From NCBI RefSeq assembly GCF_022539665.2, contig NC_081332.1, positions 1,075,773 to 1,139,772 of the forward strand: 64,000 bases of DNA, given 5' to 3'. This stretch comes from Daphnia carinata. Lineage: Eukaryota; Arthropoda; Branchiopoda; Diplostraca; Daphniidae. Of the stretch, positions 35,801 through 43,511 are shown piece after piece. Position 1 is the first letter of the stretch, and each line of letters starts with the position of its first letter. The translations under genes were made by a program, and so were the position numbers. The notes beneath the pieces are model-generated. The model worked only from the letters and a program-made list of their open reading frames with translations, ran no database searches and was not told the DNA's origin.

Positions 35801-38800
35801 TGTTGATGGAAGGCAGACGATTGTTCATTTGGATCGACAGCGTCCTGCTCATGGACGACGTCATTTCAGTCAAAAGCGCATTAACGTCGTTGATTTTCGA
35901 GGCTAAAGGCAACAGTTTCATCGAAGATTGCATCTTCATGGGAAATCCACGAACAGAAATGGAATATCTAAACGAATGGGGAGAAAGGATGCAGACAATC
36001 AAGTTGGAATCAGATACATCCGTTCTGGTTTCTCATACCCTTTACGACGCGTTGGGTCGGCCAGCAATCACCACCAAAGTAACGAGAATCACGTCGGATG
36101 ATCAACGTCCATTGCTGTCGTACAACAGAGATTTCATCCGTGGGCCTATCGATCCATCCGATCGACTCTCAGTTTGGCAGACGCATCGACTTGGCGGCGA
36201 AGTGGATCGTTTGAATGCTCCAGACAGAGGGGTTCCTTACTTTCGCGTAGCATACGACGTCAATCCGCTGAACGAGAAGGTCATCGAAGGACTACCCGGC
36301 CCCGAATTCACCGTCAACGGTCCATTCGCTAAGAAATCGCGGACGTGGTACAGCGCCAAAGACAACGAAATCAACGTCGTAGAAAACCATTTCCCAACGC
36401 GTCGAGGATTCCGACACAAGGTCGAAGAATTGGCAAACGGGACAAGAAAAGTGGCCGTCCTCGATGAAAACGACAACAGAGTGGCATTATACGTTTACGT
36501 TCCTGGCTACGATCATTTGTTAAGTACCTACGAATATGATTCCAAGAAACGGCTCATCAAAATCCTTCCGCCCCTTTACCACTCCCATGTAAACACATTC
36601 ACGAACGCCAGTCCGTTGTTGCCGACGACACGGCCGAACGCAAACGAGATTCGCTGGCAGCAAACATTCGGTACATTCACGAGCTACGACGATGAAACAG
36701 ATCGGCTCATCCGCAAAACAAGTCCCGATGCCGGAACGTTCGATTATTATTACAATCGAGCCGGGCAAATTCGTCTGGAGGTGCACTCCAGCTCGAACGG
36801 AACTGATACTATCGACAGCGTCGTTTTTTACGAGTACGGCGTCGACAGTGGAACTGTCACTCGCACCGGATATCTGCAACAAATGCCCATGTCACGAGAA
36901 CAATTTCAAAAATCATTAGCAAACGGAACATTGCCGAATGCAAAATCCTACCAGTTCATTGACAGAACAGAGGTGGACCAACGCCATTACGATCCGTCGC
37001 TGTCCAAGGGTGAACGCAACGCTACATTCGTGACGCAAAATACCAACTATAGCGTCGTGGAAGAAATGCGCTGGGACGGCCAAGATCATCTGGTGGAATT
37101 GAAACAAATTTTTCCCGACAAGAGTCCCGACTGGCAAATTCGCAAAACATATGATTCACACACCAATCGTTTGCAATCAATCGAGTACCCAATAGAAAAT
37201 GGCGAGCCTATTCGATTGGAACATCGTTACAATAAACTTGGACAGATAATTGAATTGACGATAGACGGCCAAAAAGACGCCATCGTTCGCTTCAGCTACC
37301 ACGCGAGTGGTCAGTTGGCCAGCGAGTCTATCCAGCCCGGAAGCCATGGAGAATTCAACCGGACATTTCACTACAATTCCCCCGGCTATTTAGAGTGCAT
37401 ATCCGACCCTTACTTGACGGAATTGATATCTTACACGGAAGATGGTTACGGGCTAAGTGGATACGGCGATGGCATTGTCATGAAAACGATGTTTAATGCG
37501 ACGTGGGCACCTAACGCTGATTGGAGGTGGTTTCAGGTTGCAGATGGCTCGAAATTTGGGTTGGAATCGAAATCATCCGCCCAGCTTTGCTTCAACGCTC
37601 TTAAGCGTAACGGGTACATGACAAAGACTGGCCGGCCACTCAAAGATTACTATTACCCTTTCAGCGCCGACGGCCAGGGTAAGAACTGGATGCCTTTAGT
37701 GTGCGGAGGACGAAACGGCCAACAGATAGCCAAAGTCTTGGCCCAAAAGCGAATGCCGCGAATTTATGGACACCGTTACGCTTACGGCCATCACCAGGAA
37801 CTCGTTAAAGCCAAATATTTCACGGACGAAACGGAAAGTATGGCCATACCGTTCCATCCGGATTCTCTGGCAACGCAAACTGCTCTGAATAAACAACAGT
37901 CGAGGGACATTTGGAAGAAACTAGATGCCGCTGGATTCATCCTCGCTGACGAAAGCAATTCCGACTGGTTGGCAGCAATTGCCAACCCGGCAAAATCGCT
38001 GGTGCGGAGTGGCCATTTGGAATCCGGTCTACAAGCGATCGCAACTGTTCAGGACGACGTGACACTCTACACATATCACATCGAGAAATTGATCCTGCAC
38101 CTGATTGGTCAACGAAAACATAAATTAATCGATTACGAACAGTTTCAAAAAATGTTTTTTCAATGGAAAGGTATCGAAGATGGATTACCACTCGTTAATA
38201 AAGACAACTCCAAGCGAGTGGTTGCCAAAGTCCATCATTTGCTCAGCAAAAGTAAAAACAATTCGGATTGGTTGAATCCAAAATTGACGGACATTTTCCG
38301 TCCAGCTCACTATTCTCCATTTTTATCCGATTTCATCCGCATCGTGGGTCAACGTTTCACCTACGGGTTGGGCCAACATCCGTTCGATGTCGCCTCGTAC
38401 GAAATCGATGCCAACGGCAACCACCGTAAATTTTACACGGGTTTTCATCGATACGAATTTTCTTACGACGATAAACGCGTCAATCAAATTCGTTCCGTCA
38501 AAGTGGACGAGCTCGGTCAACTAGAAAAAGAGAAAGAAAAGCAAATGATTCACGACAGTCAGGGCAACGTCATCCAAGCCCTTCACAAGGGCATCCAGCG
38601 GATAGAATATAATGTGGCATCCAAGCGCACGACAGCCATTTACTTAACAGACGGCCGTACAGTCCGCTTCGCCTATGACGCACATGGAGAAAGGACACTG
38701 AAGCAAGTATTGGCAAAAGACGGGCAAGTAATGACGGAAGTGCATTACTTACGCGACGAAGACGGGCGTGTTGTGTTCGATCGGCGCACTACGCATTCGC

Positions 38801-41800
38801 CAGTGATGGATTTGCTTCCTGAACTCGGAGACGCCGCATCCATGGCAGTGACCACGGCTTACATTTACGGGCCTCGCGGACTCGTCGGTTTCTTCCGCAA
38901 CGGCATCTTCCACAGCGTGTGGTCCGATCATTCCGGTTCAATCCGCCTTGTCCTAAGAGATGGCCAAGTTGTCTCCGCTTACGATTACCTTCCTTACGGA
39001 CAATTGATGCGCGTCTACGGAAGCGATCCAGCAGCAGCAATAGCCTATCGCTACACTGGCCAAGAATGGGACGAAGAGACGGGCCTTTACAATTTCCACG
39101 CACGTCTCTACGACCCGGACATTGGCCGCTTCTATCAACCGGATGCCCGTTCACAATACTTTAGCCCGTACAAGTACGCGGGTAACTCACCCATTTCGCT
39201 AGTCGATCCCGACGGAGAATTCAGCTTCCTCGTGCCATTGGTCTTGGCGGTAAGCGGGGCATACTTGAACGGCGCCACCATTAACAACAACTGGAATCCG
39301 GCCAAATGGAACTACAAGAGCAGCGCGACTTGGGTGGGCATCATAAGTGGTGGCATAGCTGGCGGACTCGCTCACATTACGGCAGGAGCCACTGTTGCAG
39401 CCATAGGACTTCGGGCAATCATAGCGGCCGGTAGCTCATCGGCTTACATCTCGGCAGCTGCGTCTAATAACCAATGGGATCCAACAAAGTGGGACTTCAC
39501 CAGTCCGGGTACCTACAACGGGCTTTTCATGGGAGCCAGTACTGCATTCGGCATCGCTTCGGGGGCCAGCGTGGCCCATCAATTTGCCAACAAGTTTGGA
39601 ACGTTAGAAAAGTCGTTCATTTTGACTGCAACATACGGCAGCGCTGCAGGTCTGGCTTACGGAAGTGGCGTATTGGCCAACGACGGCCAATTGAATCCAT
39701 TCAAGTGGGATTTGAATAATCCCACCACTTGGAGCGCTATGCTCGACGGCATCGACGTTGGAATTGGCTCACCTACCGACTTGTCCCAAATCAGCCGCGG
39801 CATCTACAAACTGGCTCAAAACAGTCCGAAACAATTAGCTGCCATTCTTCCCAAATTAAAAGATTTACACCTGAAGCAATTGACACCTCTGTTCGCGAAG
39901 GCAGCAACGGGTCCTTTAGGCAAAGGCGCTGCTGGGGCACTGACCGCTGTTTTCATGACCAGTTTGACGAATGGAAATTTCGATCCCAGCGCATGGGACG
40001 GCTCTTCGTTGTCCACTTACGAAGGGTTCCTCAACGGCCTTACTATGGGGGTGAGCGCTCGCAACATGCTGAAAGCGGGAATAAAACGCGCTGGCAGCCA
40101 CCTGGAAACAACAGGCAGCAAAAGTACAAAACTAGCGGAAGAGAAAACACATTTAGCCGTTCAAGAGGCATATGACGGCATTCGCCCAGCCAAAATTCGA
40201 AAATGGATCAATACTAAACTTTTAGAGCTCGAGACATTACCGAAATTGCTGCGTGATGGCGGTAGGTTCCAGTTCTCGGCAAAACATTCGGATCATACAA
40301 CAATGTTGAAGCAGGCTGAAATGCAATTGATTACGAATCGATTAGCAGAAATCGAGGCACCTACAAATCGAAAGAGAAAAAGGCAGAATCAAGTTTTTAC
40401 AGACAGGGCCATCGGGTCAATGGGTTGTGAGGTGAAACGAAGGAAACGAGACATACTTACTAGCATGATGAAACCCATCCTTTCACTATGCCAGATACGC
40501 CTTCCTGATCGTGAGAAGCAGGCGAAATTAATACAAGACCCTGCGGCCTTCCTAAAAGAAACGGCAATAAGCACGCAATCGTTTTCGAAACCGAAACCTG
40601 TCAACGGGTACGTTGTGCCCAAGAACGGGGAAAAATACAATTTCCAATTGGTGCAGGCCTTGGATGGCCCAGGTTACCACTTGAAGGCTCAACTGCCGCC
40701 TTCAGACGATGCGACGGCCATTCAAGGCTATTGGTTAACAACGAGAGAAGAAATCGACATCAACGTCCTGCACGGTCCAGCATTCATTTTCACTGCAGAA
40801 TTACAAGGCTGCTCCATCTATGTTAAATACCACAATTTAGTTGTTAACGGAAAAGACGAGCCCCGAATGACGGTCTTCCATCACCAACGTAAACACCCAT
40901 CGTTCATTCATCTGAAAGATCGCGTTTTCGTTACACAAGACGGAAACGTAATCCCTGAACTAATTGGCGCACAACAGTTGTTTGACGTTAATGGAAATGC
41001 CTTCAACATAGTGAACAACGAAATCGCACCCATACAAAATATTTACCGTAAAGATAACAGCGGCGATCTTAAATTAGTTTTGGAGAAAATGGTCGAAGAA
41101 AACATCAAACTTAAGAAAATAGAGGACCATCTGGCGGCAAAATACGACATTGCAATACGTTACGAGGATTACCTGGGATTGCCAAGCAATTACGAATCAG
41201 ATATGCACGTCAAAGGTATGGGCCTCATGGCTTCCACACCGATTCTCTTCCGGGATGCTAAAGACAACCAATGGTACTTTATTTCGCAAAAGATCTGGTA
41301 CCAAGAATGGAAACCTCCTACCGAACCCAATTGCGAAAAATTCAGAATCTACCCCGAAAAGTTTTCGGAAAATGTGAAGGAATTCCGAAATCAAGCAGGA
41401 GCTCAATTTAATGCCGTTGAATACGTTTCCCAACTTAACAAAAACCTGAAAACAAACGGAGTTTTCATTAAAAAGCTTATCCCCAAATCGGAACCCCAAA
41501 CTCGCGATCGACGCTCTCCTCGTTCGCCCTTGATGGAAAATACAAGTCACCCATTCAAATGTCAACGAGAACCAGTTGACATTTATCATAACGAAACCCA
41601 ATCAGCCTTTGATCCCGCGAAATACGGAACTTCCAGCGCAGCATCTCGTCCTGGCAGTTGGATCAACTTATTTTCACCTTCAAGTGGGCGCCAAATCATC
41701 AAATCCATCGCTTCCATCATTCCCATCAATTCCATAATGGAATTCTTTCAAATTCCGAGAACACCATATCTGGCTGGAGAATTAGATTATCAACACGCAA

Positions 41801-42597
41801 TTGATTTACCATCGAAATTAGACTCGGATAAAATCGATTATCGTGATGTAACAATTGGCAATTGCTTTACCTTTTCTGAGGATGCATCAGTCGTTTGTTA
41901 CGGTTACACCGGGAAAACGCTGTTGTTTGCCCAGCCAGCCGGTAGTCCTCTCCCGCTGGAACACACTGAAGACACGTTCGGTCAATGCCGACCAATTGAA
42001 TGGTATGGCAAACCATCTGTGACGTGTCGCGGTGGGAAGACTACCTTCATCCACACTCCACATCAAAAGACTTCGGCAGCTGTTAACCTCTTGAACGCCG
42101 TTGATGGTTGGCTACTTTTGTCTTACGTAGTTCCAGGATGTTATCGGGAGGTCAACAAACTTATTTCCCACGTCAAACATGTTTGGACTGGATCAGCAAA
42201 GGTCAGCATTCCTATTGACAATCAATGTAAGGAATTGTGGCATAAACAGATGCAACAAGTGGAACACCTACTAACCAAATGCGAATACCATCACGTAAAA
42301 TGGGCGCTGCCGCTGATTGAAGAAACTCGCCAGCAAATCCAAACACTGACGAATACAAGTAAAGCCAAGACGATGGACGATGTGAGAGCAGCAAGGACTA
42401 TGACTGAGAGGCTGAAAGCACTCATCGAGGACATCAATGAGGTAATTGAATGTGGAGATGAAGATGACGTGTTTTACGACTGTGTTGAAGAGTGTCCAGC
42501 TGCTGAAGAGCCTATGTTTAACGAAAGTAATAACAGCGCGGAATCAATTTCGGCTAGATTACATCACCTCACTCAACGTCTAAAAATTTCGGCTTAA
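29845..42597 (+). CDS. Giant intronless TcB-TcC/RHS-repeat toxin-like protein, 4250 aa
   Basis: A single open frame of 12,753 nt. Residues about 1-450 form a beta-propeller-like region with a calcium-type FG-GAP/VCBS loop (DVNGDGQDD, 332-340). Residues about 460-530 look like the SpvB/TcB segment (DPVSGAIYFELPIF, then GLGWTFELP). A charged, coiled-coil, Cys-containing insert covers about 1110-1280. Two carbohydrate-binding-like modules lie at about 1598-1790 and 1850-2040. YD/RHS repeats follow from about 2040. The RHS core (YIYGPRGL, GQEWDEETGLYNFHARLYD, then DPDG) spans 3006-3124. Next come a hydrophobic Gly/Ala-rich domain with four NPxKW-like repeats (3126-3412), basic sites ending at 3513 and 3535, and a Cys-bearing tail. 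In bacteria TcB-TcC forms a cocoon enclosing a toxic C-terminus. The function here is unknown. No signal peptide is visible at this ATG, which follows an in-frame TGA, so a small upstream exon is possible. Confidence 0.9.
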   Translation: MTLEFQSISKVGQLLLGSPFSGHIDDVFVLDSKNENPFSGRIYIRHGANLVAFNVSYINSSSNLKRLWNQRVFNNAQQISYPLRAYPWLVTNMLLDDGSDGIILRNEDGIGFYRFDQTNTNKSEEKLQTMTRDTNFRDLYGWGKVHQSVVLIGRFYHDTRLVGIMSRMNDKSGQVLEFYAAAKDRLQSGQPYPLLPLRESTALTAVSKISKATDFYVADIQRNGQDSIIVRKETQLEMYQFDDRYELQQMAKVSLVDSSAGLNERFFFVNLTGQPFQDVAHFTPHGLFVYQLKTPNVTGISMKEYSLIHYSAAFSETNGWMQEYDQSIHLVDVNGDGQDDLLFTGPKGLAVLEFNADEFFWNTLLHPSSFSDVTQRYAIVVGATKAVKLPSGHKESFLLTLDEERKLYLSRLSIKLANKLPKKLAVVQTTTPTIPVTTRHSTVKVPLQVKRFIPVSERPILRWREQHAEPISSTNVVDPVSGAIYFELPIFKSTRYYDPLPHSISLSYHSQNAMFSDIAGLGWTFELPDNYISVDYNNSIFIEDWTFSVSVDGVFFQLTTASTADHVLFFRQHTLKWDVEFHQEKQRWIIQTETETFTYGSENSVQAIRWNLHWPHWRGLGHDVNSLKRVPVAWYLIQRRVKATGKLIIYRYDIDTIEEKNTLHKYRWTSAIRLKKIESSTTITFDYTVKLQEEYQSFNLQTNQSSLLFFPVPLRESHYLTGCQITTEHYKQSLQFVYETDKKSRRLLKAIEQPITADNRESIFQFKYHDSEMLLNEIQMANGLKLHVEYTKINPVVLPDLYSSVSHPVDEQPAIAYSRDYAIMTFRQRQLAEKIQLKILDIHNFATLAELTALPANVEGQVLSYDVRAYTNFCLLLLKTNEKQKLCLFHRTIRDGISKWNKDSTCFRFGNDALMQSSEVGVVLLEDTSDVIKILEFDKDLSLWNEHRLKLPSSHVLRLEMFNHMVVGYDDKQLFICHRQRSTGQWQIRNIQQLDGLFNGGSSIVKKFRLPSDDEKKLIETLKEDVLQISSNTIAITSLHLKDRQQLLLKMRLYLLDAHFNVVRRREFTVQGERILEVRQRVEHEGTEYQLAYQLMKEDFFRPRIVNVSGKWVEEKHSKMEQEQNRNFNILESEWKKNVTLRRDTEFKAYDNAMLDQYGEWKRMASGETSNIANEQTSEEQPTCDDVSYRPCNRYCHEMEALFENKRTTLDDAARIRKNWNACYAENWKKQWRKNMTIISEQSFYDPMEKLKQHMQELKIEWKNKGIDIGSSHKESQDMLANLNANEEFQKLFDNSFLMNWPLHRVQMTPQGLRTGNGTFIQMMGNDWQLQDPDMKENEPSSVSLGNSFVLEEMLVNNQTETRHWTLYAQDTVVPNRKIGPPLHQLQCSLPYRIINSYPAYLAYQNPHNTTIVVSFADNGKVLGSVHTLPDEQLMPDSSSYDWVTTLASKDGSHPEKMQLLRRSLRSISKSFAQKTSAVKRIKTSNSDASLHRSTGYEWNNNVKGNVTLTIIPGNDITLAGWIRQVWTYEEKPSGGWTRTASEMFDASGHSVQKTNENEDDINNPRENDSILWDANRQRIISDFSPFSLGDQMVSYYGFERYEVNNSSSPIRWRFKESNVVEGGFSLTGNRHLRLKSNNQQSTLEGTFIPTEQNIDYVASCWIRASDGVRSLASTIEIDQATNYLKAIVMANKTELFGLLARIMRTSGDWIYVEVLINFDTIMQLYDEGLPTLKGDDKQKKTVPQFSIKLIVAPQLQDGQTVVLDVDHIRFTPMAHDLKATVYDVDNGQPISIIDSIGSISRTVYYRDREMAVIDDVTAIDGQHKLGQVATSSVTGHLLPTPKGLPSHLQNQPPCRIVFRPENGGLYETFDAYAWHKRWTSPASESRTAAWTVAPGRLLHNQPQSHQLVSTDLSALFGTEESSSAAIRCYYSLLSSNASVTWKLPMGHVQLSRKSNEMHSTLTFTTTHKQNLHNVTNLPNNGELIVLMEGRRLFIWIDSVLLMDDVISVKSALTSLIFEAKGNSFIEDCIFMGNPRTEMEYLNEWGERMQTIKLESDTSVLVSHTLYDALGRPAITTKVTRITSDDQRPLLSYNRDFIRGPIDPSDRLSVWQTHRLGGEVDRLNAPDRGVPYFRVAYDVNPLNEKVIEGLPGPEFTVNGPFAKKSRTWYSAKDNEINVVENHFPTRRGFRHKVEELANGTRKVAVLDENDNRVALYVYVPGYDHLLSTYEYDSKKRLIKILPPLYHSHVNTFTNASPLLPTTRPNANEIRWQQTFGTFTSYDDETDRLIRKTSPDAGTFDYYYNRAGQIRLEVHSSSNGTDTIDSVVFYEYGVDSGTVTRTGYLQQMPMSREQFQKSLANGTLPNAKSYQFIDRTEVDQRHYDPSLSKGERNATFVTQNTNYSVVEEMRWDGQDHLVELKQIFPDKSPDWQIRKTYDSHTNRLQSIEYPIENGEPIRLEHRYNKLGQIIELTIDGQKDAIVRFSYHASGQLASESIQPGSHGEFNRTFHYNSPGYLECISDPYLTELISYTEDGYGLSGYGDGIVMKTMFNATWAPNADWRWFQVADGSKFGLESKSSAQLCFNALKRNGYMTKTGRPLKDYYYPFSADGQGKNWMPLVCGGRNGQQIAKVLAQKRMPRIYGHRYAYGHHQELVKAKYFTDETESMAIPFHPDSLATQTALNKQQSRDIWKKLDAAGFILADESNSDWLAAIANPAKSLVRSGHLESGLQAIATVQDDVTLYTYHIEKLILHLIGQRKHKLIDYEQFQKMFFQWKGIEDGLPLVNKDNSKRVVAKVHHLLSKSKNNSDWLNPKLTDIFRPAHYSPFLSDFIRIVGQRFTYGLGQHPFDVASYEIDANGNHRKFYTGFHRYEFSYDDKRVNQIRSVKVDELGQLEKEKEKQMIHDSQGNVIQALHKGIQRIEYNVASKRTTAIYLTDGRTVRFAYDAHGERTLKQVLAKDGQVMTEVHYLRDEDGRVVFDRRTTHSPVMDLLPELGDAASMAVTTAYIYGPRGLVGFFRNGIFHSVWSDHSGSIRLVLRDGQVVSAYDYLPYGQLMRVYGSDPAAAIAYRYTGQEWDEETGLYNFHARLYDPDIGRFYQPDARSQYFSPYKYAGNSPISLVDPDGEFSFLVPLVLAVSGAYLNGATINNNWNPAKWNYKSSATWVGIISGGIAGGLAHITAGATVAAIGLRAIIAAGSSSAYISAAASNNQWDPTKWDFTSPGTYNGLFMGASTAFGIASGASVAHQFANKFGTLEKSFILTATYGSAAGLAYGSGVLANDGQLNPFKWDLNNPTTWSAMLDGIDVGIGSPTDLSQISRGIYKLAQNSPKQLAAILPKLKDLHLKQLTPLFAKAATGPLGKGAAGALTAVFMTSLTNGNFDPSAWDGSSLSTYEGFLNGLTMGVSARNMLKAGIKRAGSHLETTGSKSTKLAEEKTHLAVQEAYDGIRPAKIRKWINTKLLELETLPKLLRDGGRFQFSAKHSDHTTMLKQAEMQLITNRLAEIEAPTNRKRKRQNQVFTDRAIGSMGCEVKRRKRDILTSMMKPILSLCQIRLPDREKQAKLIQDPAAFLKETAISTQSFSKPKPVNGYVVPKNGEKYNFQLVQALDGPGYHLKAQLPPSDDATAIQGYWLTTREEIDINVLHGPAFIFTAELQGCSIYVKYHNLVVNGKDEPRMTVFHHQRKHPSFIHLKDRVFVTQDGNVIPELIGAQQLFDVNGNAFNIVNNEIAPIQNIYRKDNSGDLKLVLEKMVEENIKLKKIEDHLAAKYDIAIRYEDYLGLPSNYESDMHVKGMGLMASTPILFRDAKDNQWYFISQKIWYQEWKPPTEPNCEKFRIYPEKFSENVKEFRNQAGAQFNAVEYVSQLNKNLKTNGVFIKKLIPKSEPQTRDRRSPRSPLMENTSHPFKCQREPVDIYHNETQSAFDPAKYGTSSAASRPGSWINLFSPSSGRQIIKSIASIIPINSIMEFFQIPRTPYLAGELDYQHAIDLPSKLDSDKIDYRDVTIGNCFTFSEDASVVCYGYTGKTLLFAQPAGSPLPLEHTEDTFGQCRPIEWYGKPSVTCRGGKTTFIHTPHQKTSAAVNLLNAVDGWLLLSYVVPGCYREVNKLISHVKHVWTGSAKVSIPIDNQCKELWHKQMQQVEHLLTKCEYHHVKWALPLIEETRQQIQTLTNTSKAKTMDDVRAARTMTERLKALIEDINEVIECGDEDDVFYDCVEECPAAEEPMFNESNNSAESISARLHHLTQRLKISA

Positions 42598-42693
42598 AAA
42601 CACAATGTAACACATACAGTTCATATCTATGGAGGAGCGTTAGACAGATTTAAAACATGACCCCAATACACCCAAAAAAGTAGTTAGTAGCAC

Positions 42694-42699
42694 AATAAA
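42694..42699 (+). terminator. Polyadenylation signal of the giant RHS gene
   Basis: AATAAA 97 nt after the stop codon. It supports a eukaryotic, nuclear-encoded transcript rather than bacterial contamination. Confidence 0.65.
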
Positions 42700-43487
42700 A
42701 AATTTTAAATGGAAATTTCTCTCCGATCTTTATCGAACGACCACCGCAGCTTTCCCATGGCTAAGGAGCAGACCGCTGCCGTCCCCCTTGTTAGTGAACT
42801 TACCAAACATAACTGGAATATGAAACAGACTTTCCTTTAGTACGGAGCAGACTGCTCCCCTTCAGATCATCAGCGGGGTGAGAATGGGTTATTTGCTTTA
42901 CATGATAAAATGACAAATCGCTCTCATTCACATTCAATTGCCCAATGTACCTGGCCGACTCGCCCAGACGCCGGCCGTACGAATATCCACCCCTCTCTTC
43001 TCCTACAAGAGAAAGGATAAAGAACCAGTGTAACGAGAGGGAGTGGAAGCTCGAAATGGATGTTTATTTTACTTTTTCAAACTATTCCTACCATGGTTTG
43101 TACGATTTTCCATTCCAATTTCTACACTTAGTATTTAGGTACCCCTACCTGACAAGAGCCAGAATGCGGAAAATGGCAAGCAGCATGGAAGTACTGACAA
43201 CGGTGTGACGGGCAGGAAACCATCGTAGGACAGGTCGCCACTTTCTAATAAAAAAGAAACCAATTGAATAAGGAAAACGATAGGCAATGAATAGGAAAGA
43301 AAGGTTCTAAAAATTAAGGTAATTGCCACACGTCGTCTCAACCCAATATTGGTCAAAATGTTCACAAATGTGGAAGAAAAATTTAGAAGCGAATTATGTT
43401 AGAATGGAAATTAGACTGACGTGAAACCATGATAAGAGAAATAAAACATAGCAAGTTTTGAATGCCGCTTACGAGACCACTTACAGT

Positions 43488-43511
43488 AAAAAAAAAAAAA
43501 AAAAAAAAAAA
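43488..43511 (+). repeat. Poly-A run of 24
   Basis: Follows TTACAGT. The homologous place in S3 (about 56399) has only four A residues, so the run was gained here by slippage or by insertion of a retroposed end. Confidence 0.85.

Noticed and set aside
29845..42597. The giant gene as bacterial contamination in the assembly.
   Set aside because: It is flanked within a few hundred bases by repeats found elsewhere in the window, has an AATAAA signal, and no bacterial operon neighbours or ribosome-binding site were seen.
29845..42597. The giant gene as a teneurin orthologue.
   Set aside because: No EGF repeats, no single-pass transmembrane N-terminus and no teneurin-type intron structure were seen. 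The N-terminal half is of the SpvB/TcB kind instead.
42945..43208. 87-codon plus-strand frame downstream of the giant gene.
   Set aside because: The homologous stretch in repeat block S3 (about 56200-56310) has frame-breaking indels, so it is not under coding constraint.
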